Shown one piece after another: positions 1-8,921 of a stretch of 9,323 nt of DNA (the stretch's first letter is position 1; every line of letters begins with the position of its first letter). Source of the DNA: Oscillospiraceae bacterium. Lineage in GTDB: Bacteria > Bacillota_A > Clostridia > Oscillospirales > Oscillospiraceae. The notes under the pieces were generated by a model. It searched no databases. It worked only from the letters and a program-made list of their open reading frames with translations, and was not told the origin of the DNA. The DNA lies in NCBI GenBank assembly GCA_902789835.1, contig CADAPN010000143.1, positions 1-9,323 on the forward strand. The letters are read 5' to 3'. Made by a program: the position numbers and the translations under genes.

Positions 1-36
1 CGCCCGTTTCAACAGCTCGCCGCAGACAGCATATCC

Positions 37-74
37 TGCCACCCGGTTTGATCACCGGGTGGCATTTGTTTTAT
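37..74 (+). terminator. Intrinsic terminator of a gene left of the window
   Basis: A perfect 11-bp stem (TGCCACCCGGT at 37-47 pairing with 54-64) closes a 6-nt loop and is followed directly by TTTGTTTTATT on the plus strand. The minus strand has no T-run after the stem, so it acts in the plus direction only. It implies a plus-strand transcript entering from the left edge. Confidence 0.8.
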
Positions 75-86
75 TCGCTTCTGTGT

Positions 87-120
87 ATGCCGTGCCTGTC
101 CAATGATCCGGCACGAGCAT
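87..120. other. Bulged stem-loop in non-coding DNA
   Basis: ATGC-CGTGCC (87-96) pairs with GGCACG-A-GCAT (110-120), giving ten base pairs with one bulged A and a 13-nt loop. No T-run follows on either strand, so it is not a terminator. It may be part of a structured RNA or simply chance; nothing identifies its role. Confidence 0.35.
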
Positions 121-143
121 GTCCATCAGGATCGCATCATAAA

Positions 144-195
144 CAAAAAAAGGCAGACCGGGAAAAGCTGTGATAGCAGCAAGCCTGACCTGCCT
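144..195 (-). terminator. Possible minus-strand terminator
   Basis: Read on the minus strand, AGGCAG (195-190) pairs with CTGCCT (156-151). The pairing extends inward through GU and GC pairs with one mismatch. The stem is followed by TTTTTTTGTTT. No minus-strand gene that needs this terminator is visible between it and the epimerase gene. The loop is long, which lowers confidence. Confidence 0.35.
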
Positions 196-242
196 AAATA
201 TTATGTCAACCTGATTCCTTGGTCTTGTTCGGAATGACTCCG

Positions 243-280
243 CAGCCGCACGGCTTTTTGATCACCTGCGGCTGTTTTTT
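243..280 (+). terminator. Possible terminator or attenuator upstream of the epimerase gene
   Basis: CAGCCGCA (243-250) pairs perfectly with TGCGGCTG (267-274) and is followed by TTTTTT (275-280) on the plus strand. A smaller alternative hairpin, AGCC-GCAC-GGCT (245-256), is followed by its own five-T run and competes for the same left arm. It lies about 100 bases before the epimerase start codon and ahead of the proposed promoter. It could therefore end a short upstream transcript, or attenuate read-through into the gene. Confidence 0.5.
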
Positions 281-305
281 CGGTAAGAACTCCGGCCATA
301 ATCTG

Positions 306-334
306 TTTTCTTCCCAGCGGTTTTATGATATGAT
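306..334 (+). promoter_or_regulatory. Candidate extended -10 promoter of the epimerase gene
   Basis: TGATATGAT (326-334) matches an extended -10 element (TG-N-TATGAT). A weak -35 candidate, TTTTCT (306-311), sits 17 bases upstream. Transcription would begin near 341, leaving a leader of about 35 bases with the ribosome binding site in it. The assignment rests on consensus match and position only. Confidence 0.45.
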
Positions 335-375
335 GAATGGCACAGGACATTTTATTATCTTTTGGAGGTATTTCC

Positions 376-1263
376 ATGCAGCACATTCTGGAAAACGAAG
401 CCCTGAAGCTTTGTATCGATGACGCCGGCGCCGAGCTCTGCAGCGTTCTGGACAAGGCCTCCGGCGGCGAGCGCATCTGGACCGCCGATCCTTCTGTCTG
501 GAACCGGCACGCGCCGATTCTCTTTCCCTTTGTCGGAAAGCTTACGGACGGGAAATATCGCGTGGGCGGTCGGGAATACGCCATGAAGACCCAGCACGGC
601 TTTGCCCGCGATATGGATTTTACATGTCTGGAGGAGACACCCTTCTCCGTTGCGCACCGGCTTCTCCCGACAGCCGCCCTTCGGGAGAACTATCCCTATT
701 CCTTCTGTCTGGACATCCGGCATTCTCTTGATCCGGAGAATCCGCGTCTGCTGCATATTGCATGGCGTGTGGAAAACCGCGGCCGCGATCTCATGTATTA
801 TTCCATCGGCGGCCACCCGGGCTTTCTGATGCCGGAAGGCGTTCGGAAAGAGGACTGCAGCCTGGTCTTCCCCGGCCGGGATCGGCTCACCTATTTCGGG
901 GCCAATGCCGCCGGCTTCGCATTGCCGAATGAGAAGCATACCCTCTCCCTTTCGGCCGGCCGCGCGCTATACGGGGCGGATATTCCCTCCACCTGGATTT
1001 TTGAGGAGCAGGCCATTGAAACCGTTGGCATAGCGCTGCCCGACGGAAGCCCCTTCATCACCATGCGCTGTGAACAGTTCCCCCTGCTCGCCGTCTGGGC
1101 GAATCCGGCAGGTCCTTTCATCTGTCTGGAGCCATGGTTTGGCCGGACAGACAACGCGGGCTTCACCGGAACCCTGGCCGAAAAGCCCGGAATACAGACG
1201 CTTGCACCGGGCGGGCACAGGGAGATTTCCTACTCCGTCGAATTCCATCCCCTGTCAACATGA
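376..1263 (+). CDS. Aldose 1-epimerase family protein (LacX-like)
   Basis: This 295-residue protein belongs to the galactose mutarotase-like superfamily, cytosolic enzymes that interconvert alpha and beta anomers of aldoses. Visible family signatures are RHAPILFPFVGKL (residues 44-56), HGFARD with His74, GGHPGF with His147, and CLEPWFGRTD (250-259) with Glu252 in the position of the catalytic base. The GGHPGF form is typical of the LacX-like branch of Bacillota, whose true sugar substrate is often unknown, so galactose should not be assumed. The start at 376 is chosen because GGAGG (364-368) lies 7 bases before it. An in-frame ATG at 337 lacks such a site and would add 13 residues of no family character. 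The gene stands alone on its strand, convergent with the comEC operon, and has its own probable promoter and terminator. Length is normal and no lesion is seen. Confidence 0.9.
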   Translation: MQHILENEALKLCIDDAGAELCSVLDKASGGERIWTADPSVWNRHAPILFPFVGKLTDGKYRVGGREYAMKTQHGFARDMDFTCLEETPFSVAHRLLPTAALRENYPYSFCLDIRHSLDPENPRLLHIAWRVENRGRDLMYYSIGGHPGFLMPEGVRKEDCSLVFPGRDRLTYFGANAAGFALPNEKHTLSLSAGRALYGADIPSTWIFEEQAIETVGIALPDGSPFITMRCEQFPLLAVWANPAGPFICLEPWFGRTDNAGFTGTLAEKPGIQTLAPGGHREISYSVEFHPLST

Positions 1264-1274
1264 CAATCTGCAAC

Positions 1275-1321
1275 ATAAGAAATCAGGCTCACCACTTCAA
1301 TCGGTGAGCCTGATTTCTTAT
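1275..1321. terminator. Bidirectional intrinsic terminator between convergent genes
   Basis: ATAAGAAATCAGGCTCACC (1275-1293) is repeated in perfect inverse orientation at 1303-1321, giving a 19-bp stem with a 9-nt loop. The A/T-rich outer part of the stem gives a TTTCTTAT tail on both strands. It can therefore end the epimerase transcript (stop at 1263) and the opposing comEC transcript (stop at 1388). The position between two converging genes fits this use. Confidence 0.88.
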
Positions 1322-1387
1322 CATTGTATCATTCGCAAACGGACAAAACGGGACCGTTCGAGTACTTCGGCATTTCATTGCCGCGGA

Positions 1388-2728
1388 TCATTGCTTTACC
1401 CGGATCTCCACCGTTCCGTTTCGATCCGTGCGCCAGATGTTGCAGCCGTGCAGCTGCAGTCGCGCCAGAACCTCCCGGTTCGGATGGCCGTAGGAGTTGT
1501 TTGCACCCACGCTGATCACCGCGTCCTCGGCCCGGATTGCCTCCAGAAAGAGATCATCTGTGGAGGTCCGGGAGCCGTGATGCCCGACAATGAGCAGCTC
1601 CGTGTCAGGGAGGCTGTGCTTCTCTACCAGATCCAGTTCCGCCTGTTTCAGCGAGTCTCCCGTCATCAGCATGTCGAAGTCTCCGATCGACGCAAGGCTG
1701 ATGATGCAGCGCTCGTTTTCACTGCCGTCCGGCGGCGGAGCAAAAAGCTTCAGGCGCAGACTGCCGAAGGCTCGCTCGGCATCTTCGTTCAGCCGGGTGA
1801 TCTTCGTCCCGTGGCGGGCCGCCGCGGCTTCGATGGCGGCGAGTCTCCCCTCTTCCATATCCGCGTCGGGAGACAGGATAATCTCCTCCACCGGAACCAG
1901 CTCCAGCAGCATCTCGACCCCGTTGCAGTGGTCGTCATGGAGATGGGACAAAACCAGCAGGTCCAGCCGGCCGCGTCCGGCGGCCTCGAGGTAGTTGGCC
2001 GCCGTCTCCCCGGCGTTTTCCAGATTGCTTCCGCCGCAGTCCAGCATCAGGGTAGTATCCCCGGAGAGGACGCAGACGCACTCCCCCTGCCCCACATCCA
2101 GCGCCGCCGCCACCGCGTCGGCGCGGAGGTATCGCAGGCCGGAAGCGTGAAGGCAAAGAATCAGCGCCGCCACCGCGAGTGAGACCGGCATCAGTACGCG
2201 GAAGCGGTGGGAGGCCCGCGCCCGCCAGCCCAGCAGCGCCAGCACATAGCACAGCACGAGCCAGAGCTTCCGCTCTATCCCTGCCATGCTGATCAGATGA
2301 TGAGGCAGGCGGCAGATCAGCCCGGCAATGTATATGAGATACCGCACCAGCAGAGCCGCCGGGGCGGCGAGGATTCTGCCCAGCGGGAGCAGGATCAGTC
2401 CGGCAAGGCAGCTGAACCATCCCAGGCAGAAACAGGCGGATACCGCCCAAAGCCCAAGGAGATTCACCAGCGGAGAATACAGTGCGAGGGTTCCGAAGTG
2501 CAGCGCCGACAGGGGCGCGGAAAAGGCCAGCACAGCGAGGGATGCCGCGACCGTGGCCACAGGCACACGCAGAAGGCTCCGCTCCGACGCACCGAAGGCG
2601 GCAAGCATGCTCCGGGTCAGCGGGCCTGCCAGGAGGACCATCCCCGCCATCGCTGAGAAGGACATCTGCAGGCTGATACTGGCGCAGCTGAAGGGATTCA
2701 CCAGCAGGATCAGGGCAAGGGCCGCCAT
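1388..2728 (-). CDS. comEC: ComEC C-terminal fragment: membrane segments plus metallo-beta-lactamase domain
   Basis: This open frame gives 446 residues from the internal ATG at 2728; the authentic ComEC frame already begins at about 2755 with RENDGPTSL. It contains NPFSCASISLQMSFSAMAG (residues 11-29), several hydrophobic helices to about residue 195, and then the metallo-beta-lactamase-like domain. That domain shows DVGQGE (211-216), the metal-binding motif HLHDDH (262-267), a later MTGDS, and VGHHGS followed by SYGHPN. In ComEC this domain is thought to degrade the non-transported DNA strand. No clear ribosome binding site precedes 2728, so independent translation is doubtful. The stop TGA at 1388-1390 is followed by the bidirectional terminator. 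Confidence 0.75.
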   Translation of the reverse strand: MAALALILLVNPFSCASISLQMSFSAMAGMVLLAGPLTRSMLAAFGASERSLLRVPVATVAASLAVLAFSAPLSALHFGTLALYSPLVNLLGLWAVSACFCLGWFSCLAGLILLPLGRILAAPAALLVRYLIYIAGLICRLPHHLISMAGIERKLWLVLCYVLALLGWRARASHRFRVLMPVSLAVAALILCLHASGLRYLRADAVAAALDVGQGECVCVLSGDTTLMLDCGGSNLENAGETAANYLEAAGRGRLDLLVLSHLHDDHCNGVEMLLELVPVEEIILSPDADMEEGRLAAIEAAAARHGTKITRLNEDAERAFGSLRLKLFAPPPDGSENERCIISLASIGDFDMLMTGDSLKQAELDLVEKHSLPDTELLIVGHHGSRTSTDDLFLEAIRAEDAVISVGANNSYGHPNREVLARLQLHGCNIWRTDRNGTVEIRVKQ

Positions 2729-3626
2729 CAGGGACGTCGGCCCGTCGTTCTCCCTGCATCACGCCGGCACGGACCGCCGAGGGCGTGGCGCCGGTCATGA
2801 ATACGAAGAACCAGACCAGCAGAATCCCCGCCGCCGATGACATCGGCCGTGCGCCGAAGAGCAGCTGGATCATTCCCACCAGAAACGCCACATGCATCCC
2901 GGAGACGGCCACAATGTGCATAAAGCCCGCGCCCCGCATGCGGGCATAGAGGGGCAAATCCTGATAGAAGTCCGTCTTCTCGCCCAGCATCAGGGCTTTC
3001 ATGAAAACGCCGACCCGGTCAGGAAAAAGCGTCTCCACCCGGTCGGAGATCCGTCTGCTGCAGGAGGCGGCCACGGTGCGCAGGGTTATGTGCCGTTTTC
3101 CTGTCTTTTCCAGTTCGCGAAGCGTCCCGGTCAGGTAGATGTTTTTGGAAATGTAGTTGTTGTTTTTCTCCCCGCGGCGGAGATCGGCCCGGCGAAAGCG
3201 GGCACTTACTTCCAGCACGTCGCCCGGACGGAGTTCCGGAAGTTCACCGTCATAGACATAGAGCATGAGGTCCAGTTTCGGCGCTTCCGTCCGCTGAACC
3301 AGCAGGCGGGTATAGCGCTCAAAGACCTCTGGAGTCTCCAGGAGGCACACGGACATGCGCTGTTCCGTCTCGTCCCAGTCCAGGGCACGGCCGATGGTCG
3401 CGTTCCAGTGCAGCGCATAGGATGCCAGACCGAGCGCGCCACCCAGAAGCACAAGAAATGCCGCATGCACACCGCCGTGCCGTGTCCGTTTCCCTCTCCA
3501 GAGCAGGATCGCACCCGCCGGCGCACAAAGGCCCGCAAGCGGCAGGATGACGTTTCGCGGCAGAAGATAAAAAGAGAGAAAGATGGCGGCAGCTGCTGAA
3601 GCACAGGCAATGGCAAGCTTACGCAT
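1935..3626 (-). CDS. comEC: ComEC N-terminal fragment, out of frame after residue 290
   Basis: This frame would give a 563-residue product, but only residues 1-290 are authentic ComEC. Residues 1-70 are hydrophobic and hold the first membrane segments. They are followed by the soluble DUF4131-type region (about 80-170). The Competence-domain opening ALMLGEKTDF...AVSGMHV has its characteristic SGMHV, and a further membrane stretch ends in TGATPSAVRAGVM. After the junction near 2756 the remaining 273 residues are Arg/Gly/Ala/Pro-rich, have no family features and are an antisense-like artefact of GC-rich codons staying open. Start: ATG at 3626 with GGAGAGG a few bases upstream (within 3631-3640). 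The product lacks most of the channel and the nuclease-like domain and should not be functional for DNA uptake. Confidence 0.75.
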   Translation of the reverse strand: MRKLAIACASAAAAIFLSFYLLPRNVILPLAGLCAPAGAILLWRGKRTRHGGVHAAFLVLLGGALGLASYALHWNATIGRALDWDETEQRMSVCLLETPEVFERYTRLLVQRTEAPKLDLMLYVYDGELPELRPGDVLEVSARFRRADLRRGEKNNNYISKNIYLTGTLRELEKTGKRHITLRTVAASCSRRISDRVETLFPDRVGVFMKALMLGEKTDFYQDLPLYARMRGAGFMHIVAVSGMHVAFLVGMIQLLFGARPMSSAAGILLVWFFVFMTGATPSAVRAGVMQGERRADVPDGGPCPDPAGESLQLRQYQPADVLLSDGGDGPPGRPADPEHACRLRCVGAEPSACACGHGRGIPRCAGLFRAPVGAALRNPRTVFSAGESPWALGGIRLFLPGMVQLPCRTDPAPAGQNPRRPGGSAGAVSHIHCRADLPPASSSDQHGRDRAEALARAVLCAGAAGLAGAGLPPLPRTDAGLTRGGGADSLPSRFRPAIPPRRRGGGGAGCGAGGVRLRPLRGYYPDAGLRRKQSGKRRGDGGQLPRGRRTRPAGPAGFVPSP

Positions 3627-3650
3627 CTTTCCCTCTCCTTTTATTTTTGA

Positions 3651-3992
3651 TCAGACGATCTGCTCTCCCAGTTTCCGCCCGCCGATGAGGTGGAAGTGAA
3701 TATGCATCACGGTCTGACCGCCGTCGGCGCCGCAGTTGTTGATCACACGGTAGCCGGAAGACAGGCCTTCTGCCGCGGCAATTTTGGGGATGGCTTCAAA
3801 AACGGCCGCTACATTGCCCACATTCTCCGCGGTGATAGCATTGGCGGAGTCCATATGCTCCTTGGGCAGGACCAGCACGTGGACCGGCGCCTGGGGATTG
3901 ATGTCCCGGAAGGCATAGACCTTGTCGTCCTCATAGACCTTAGTACTGGGGATCTCGCCGGCGATGATTTTACAAAACAGACAATCGTTCAT
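3651..3992 (-). CDS. HIT-family protein (HINT-like nucleotide hydrolase)
   Basis: This 113-residue cytosolic protein of the histidine triad family belongs to the HINT branch, which hydrolyses nucleoside phosphoramidates and related adenylated compounds. The triad HIHFH (His97, His99, His101) is intact, with His99 as the expected nucleophile, and GGQTVMH precedes it as usual. His38 in PVHVL and the N-terminal CLFC (Cys4, Cys7; a zinc-binding pair in many relatives) are also present. Length is typical. The start ATG at 3992 is preceded by AAGGAG (4006-4001). It lies 18 bases after the alaS stop and 24 bases before comEC, so it is almost certainly co-transcribed with both. HINT proteins can hydrolyse aminoacyl-adenylates in other bacteria, which makes the neighbouring alaS suggestive, but no specific link is shown here. 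Confidence 0.92.
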   Translation of the reverse strand: MNDCLFCKIIAGEIPSTKVYEDDKVYAFRDINPQAPVHVLVLPKEHMDSANAITAENVGNVAAVFEAIPKIAAAEGLSSGYRVINNCGADGGQTVMHIHFHLIGGRKLGEQIV

Positions 3993-4260
3993 GATAACCG
4001 CTCCTTTATCTTATTTTGATACGATTTCTTCTACAAACGGTTTCAGGCTTGCCAGGGCCGTGTCCAGTTTGGAGACGTCGGTGCCGCCACCCATGGCGGA
4101 ATCAGGCTTGCCGCCGCCTTTTCCTCCGGCGATGGCGGAAATCTGCCGGATTAGGTCTCCGGCCTTCACGCCGGCCGCGACAGCTTCCTTGCCGCAGACG
4201 CACAGGAAGCTCAGCTTCTCTCCGTTCACCGCCGCCATCAGCGCCACAATGGCCGGCTCC

Positions 4261-6660
<2,400 letters not shown>

Positions 6661-6666
6661 GTTTTT

Positions 6667-6671
6667 TCCTC
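6667..6671 (-). promoter_or_regulatory. Ribosome binding site that fixes the alaS start
   Basis: GAGGA on the minus strand lies six bases before the ATG at 6660. It supports this start over the in-frame ATG at 6705, which has no purine-rich site before it. Confidence 0.7.
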
Positions 6672-6784
6672 GTTTTCCGTCAAAGATTCGCTGGGTTATC
6701 CCCATTTGCTAACTGTGTATCTGCCGTCTTTTCCCAATTCCGGTGAGAAACGCGGCACAGGCGTTCATCGATCCCGGCGCCGGT

Positions 6785-8101
6785 TCAATAATCCTGTGTT
6801 GCGACGAAGGCGTTGAATTCGTTCTCGTCGTTGAAGAAGCGGTGGTGTCCGGTCTCGGTATCCAGGGCGTAGTAATAATAGTCTGTCTGGCTGGGATTCA
6901 GCGCGGCAATAATGCTCATCAGGCCCGGATTGCAGATCGGGCTCGGCGGCAGGCCCTTATACACACGCGTGTTGTAAGGGCTCTTCTCCTTCAGCATTTC
7001 ACCCGTAGGCGCTCCTTCGTGGTCCTGATGGACATAAAGGATGGATGCGTCGATGCCAAGCTGCATGTCCGCGTGCAGGCGGTTGTAGATGACCGAGGCA
7101 ATGGTTGCGCGCTCATCATCATCTGCCGCCTCCTTCTCGATCATGGAGGCAATGGTCACGATGTCCCGCAGGCTTCTTCCGCTGTCCTGGATCTGTGCCA
7201 GAAGATCGTCCGTAAGCTTGCTGTTGAACTGCTCCAGAAACTTGTTGATCGCACTGGAGGCCTGCATGTTGGCATAGAAGTTATAGGTTTCCGGGAAGAG
7301 GAAGCCTTCCAGGCGCACCGCGTCGATGGGCTCGTCGTCTTCCGCATTCTCGATGAAGCTGTAGTTAAAGTGCGCGGTTTCCGCCGCCTCCATCAGATCC
7401 TCATAGCTTGCCACGCCGCTGCGCTCCAGGCGCACGAAAATCTCGCGCATGGTCATGCCTTCAATCAGCGTCACATTCACTGTCGTGGCAGAGCCTGCAT
7501 TCGGGCGCATGTTCTGAATCAGCGCGCGGTAGTCGAAGGTGGACTGGAGCTGATATTCCCCCGGTCGTACCTTTTCATCCGCATGGGCCATACGGCAGTA
7601 GAATTCAAAGAGCCAGCGGTATTCAATCAGGCCGGCCTGTTTGAGCGTGTTGCTGAGGTAGCTGATGTCCGCATGGCGGACCGTCTTGCGTCCGGTGACA
7701 TTGCCGCTGTCATCCGTGGTCTCCACGACCTCGGTCTCAAAGATGCTGTCCGGCAGGACCACCGTTGCGGTGAAGCCCTCTTTGTTGAGGGCAAGCATGT
7801 CGCTTGCCGCCATCCAGCCAAGGCAGGCCAGAATAATGCTGATACAGAGGACGAACACCGCGTAAAGCACCCCGCCGAGGCAGCCGCTCCGGGTATCCTC
7901 CCGGCGCTGAATCGGATGGTAGGGCGCGGTCGGGCCGTCCTGCGCTTCGGCTTCCGCTTCGTCGGCCCAGGCCCGCTCTTCCCGGGTCAGATGGCTGGTT
8001 CCGACCCGGATCTGGTCCAGCTTCTGAGACTGGGTGCGTTCCTTTTTCGCATCCTCATGGATTTTAAATACCTGGTCGATGGCGTCGGTCTCTTTCGACA
8101 T
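6785..8101 (-). CDS. mltG: Endolytic murein transglycosylase MltG (YceG-like)
   Basis: MltG cleaves nascent peptidoglycan strands at the outer face of the membrane and sets glycan chain length. The 438-residue protein has a charged, acidic cytoplasmic N-terminus of about 73 residues, one membrane anchor at roughly 74-98 (VLYAVFVLCISIILACLG region), and then the extracytoplasmic YceG domain. Diagnostic motifs are LEGFLFPETY (264-273), ASMIEKEA with the conserved catalytic-motif Glu322, SVIYNRL (336-342), SPYNTR followed by GLPPSPICNPG, and a C-terminal GHHRFF. The start ATG at 8101 is chosen because GGGGAGA (8115-8109) lies seven bases upstream. An upstream in-frame TTG at 8122 has no such site. 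The gene begins 42 bases after the sirtuin stop. The frame is intact and of normal length. Confidence 0.93.
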   Translation of the reverse strand: MSKETDAIDQVFKIHEDAKKERTQSQKLDQIRVGTSHLTREERAWADEAEAEAQDGPTAPYHPIQRREDTRSGCLGGVLYAVFVLCISIILACLGWMAASDMLALNKEGFTATVVLPDSIFETEVVETTDDSGNVTGRKTVRHADISYLSNTLKQAGLIEYRWLFEFYCRMAHADEKVRPGEYQLQSTFDYRALIQNMRPNAGSATTVNVTLIEGMTMREIFVRLERSGVASYEDLMEAAETAHFNYSFIENAEDDEPIDAVRLEGFLFPETYNFYANMQASSAINKFLEQFNSKLTDDLLAQIQDSGRSLRDIVTIASMIEKEAADDDERATIASVIYNRLHADMQLGIDASILYVHQDHEGAPTGEMLKEKSPYNTRVYKGLPPSPICNPGLMSIIAALNPSQTDYYYYALDTETGHHRFFNDENEFNAFVATQDY

Positions 8102-8108
8102 ATCTCCA

Positions 8109-8115
8109 TCTCCCC
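8109..8115 (-). promoter_or_regulatory. Ribosome binding site that fixes the mltG start
   Basis: GGGGAGA on the minus strand sits seven bases before the ATG at 8101. The alternative TTG codon at 8122 would lie upstream of this site and so is unlikely to be used. Confidence 0.7.
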
Positions 8116-8143
8116 TTTCCAATGCGTGGGTTTTCTTCCGGTC

Positions 8144-8869
8144 TTACACCGCGATCCTGGAAAACACCTCTCCGATCTTCTCGTGAATCACGAGATTGGC
8201 ATAGGAATCATACGGTGTCTCGCTCAGGTTCACCAGGACCAGTTTGTTTCCGCGGTAATAGCGGATCAGGCCGGCTGCGGGATAGACGTTCAGGCTGGTC
8301 CCGCCGATAATCAGAATCTCGGCGTTGCGGATGAAGCGCACCGCGTCTTCCATCACCGTCTGATCCAGCGGCTCCTCATAGAGCACGATGTCCGGCCGGA
8401 TCACTCCGCCGCAGTCACATTTCGGCACACCGGTGCCGTGGTTGATCACTTCCTGGGGCCAGGGTTTCCGGCAGCGGGAACAGTATGCCCGCAGGATGCT
8501 TCCGTGCAGCTCCAGGACGTTTTTGCTCCCCGCAGCCTGGTGCAGGCCGTCAATGTTCTGGGTAATCACGGCGCGGAGTTTCCCCGCCTGCTCCAGCTCG
8601 GCCAGCTTGAGGTGAGCCCGGTTCGGCTTCACGCCGTCGATGACCAGCTTTTCGCGATGGAAACGGTAATACTCCTCCGGATTCCGCTCAAAGAAACTGT
8701 GGCTGAGGATTTCCTCCGGCGGATACTTCCATTTTTGATGATACAGGCCGTCCACGCTTCGGAAGTCCGGAATACCGCTCTCCGTGCTGACACCGGCGCC
8801 GCCGAAAAACACGATGTTGTCACTGGCCTGAATCCAGTCGTTCAGTGTTTTGATGCCCTGAATATCCAC
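8144..8869 (-). CDS. NAD-dependent protein deacylase, Sir2 family
   Basis: Sirtuins remove acetyl or other acyl groups from lysines in proteins, consuming NAD+ and releasing nicotinamide and O-acyl-ADP-ribose. This 241-residue cytosolic protein has all core elements. The NAD-binding [15 protein letters not shown] is at residues 24-38 and TQNIDGLHQ at 103-111. The catalytic His122 lies in ELHGS, zinc ligands are Cys130, Cys133, Cys151 and Cys153 (CxxC...CxC), and [12 protein letters not shown] (189-200) and NLSETPYD close the nucleotide pocket. Length fits bacterial CobB-like enzymes. The start is GTG at 8869: GAGGAAAGGGG lies just upstream, no better codon is near, and the family N-terminus fits. 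It follows ispF by 52 bases and precedes mltG by 42, so it is probably in the same transcript. Acyl specificity cannot be read from the sequence. Confidence 0.93.
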   Translation of the reverse strand: MDIQGIKTLNDWIQASDNIVFFGGAGVSTESGIPDFRSVDGLYHQKWKYPPEEILSHSFFERNPEEYYRFHREKLVIDGVKPNRAHLKLAELEQAGKLRAVITQNIDGLHQAAGSKNVLELHGSILRAYCSRCRKPWPQEVINHGTGVPKCDCGGVIRPDIVLYEEPLDQTVMEDAVRFIRNAEILIIGGTSLNVYPAAGLIRYYRGNKLVLVNLSETPYDSYANLVIHEKIGEVFSRIAV

Positions 8870-8875
8870 GTTGTT

Positions 8876-8886
8876 CCCCTTTCCTC
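8876..8886 (-). promoter_or_regulatory. Ribosome binding site for the GTG start of the sirtuin
   Basis: GAGGAAAGGGG on the minus strand precedes the GTG at 8869 by six bases. It is the main reason for accepting a non-ATG start here. Confidence 0.7.
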
Positions 8887-8921
8887 AATTCTGCCCTCCG
8901 GTCGGAGATTCCGCACCGGGA

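Larger units (their letters stand above)
1..375. other. Non-coding, hairpin-rich region upstream of the epimerase gene
   Basis: I find no convincing gene here. The short open frames on both strands have no ribosome binding site and no recognisable product. The stretch holds at least four stem-loops: 37-64, 87-120, 151-195 and 243-274. Three are followed by T-runs on one strand or the other and look like intrinsic terminators. The first suggests that a plus-strand gene ends at or just before the left edge; a frame open from base 1 stops at 49-51 inside that hairpin, so it is unlikely to be the true gene end. The last 70 bases hold a probable promoter for the epimerase gene. A small RNA between the first and last terminators is possible but unproven. 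Confidence 0.6.
1388..3626 (-). pseudogene. comEC: comEC/rec2 DNA-uptake channel gene, disrupted by an internal deletion
   Basis: ComEC is the inner-membrane channel that takes in single-stranded DNA during natural transformation. Here its coding sequence lies in two frames that meet near 2756. The first 290 codons (3626-2757) carry the N-terminal region and the start of the Competence domain. The rest of the membrane domain and the metallo-beta-lactamase-like domain continue in another frame from about 2755 to 1388. At the junction the protein reads RAGVM and then, in the other frame, RENDGPTSL. Family members have roughly eleven residues between these two motifs, so about 32 nt appear to be missing rather than one base. 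The present length is 2239 nt (one more than a multiple of three), so a deletion must be 2 modulo 3, and 32 fits. Restored length would be about 756 residues, normal for the family. The gene begins 24 bases after the HIT gene and is last in the operon. Confidence 0.85.

Noticed and set aside
73..170. Minus-strand frame reading DAILMDMLVP, resembling the phosphoacceptor region of a response regulator
   Set aside because: Only about ten residues match, the flanks do not, and it crosses terminator-like hairpins. It is more likely coincidence than a receiver-domain remnant.
201..584. A 127-codon minus-strand open frame over the epimerase start and promoter region
   Set aside because: Composition is Ser/Arg/Pro-rich without motifs, it has no good ribosome binding site, and most of it is antisense to the epimerase gene.
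1070..2182. A 370-codon plus-strand open frame overlapping the epimerase end, the terminator and comEC
   Set aside because: It runs through a strong terminator hairpin and two real genes in other frames, and has no recognisable domain.
4011..4247. A separate 78-codon gene downstream of alaS
   Set aside because: Its sequence is the DHHA1/C-Ala end of AlaS, its apparent GTG start is an internal valine codon, and it joins alaS in frame once the 10-bp duplication is collapsed.
6661..6784. T-box riboswitch or promoter ahead of alaS
   Set aside because: The gap is only 124 bases and lacks a T-box consensus, a terminator/antiterminator pair, or a convincing -35/-10 pair. A 10-bp palindrome at 6774-6783 has no T-run and is not a terminator.
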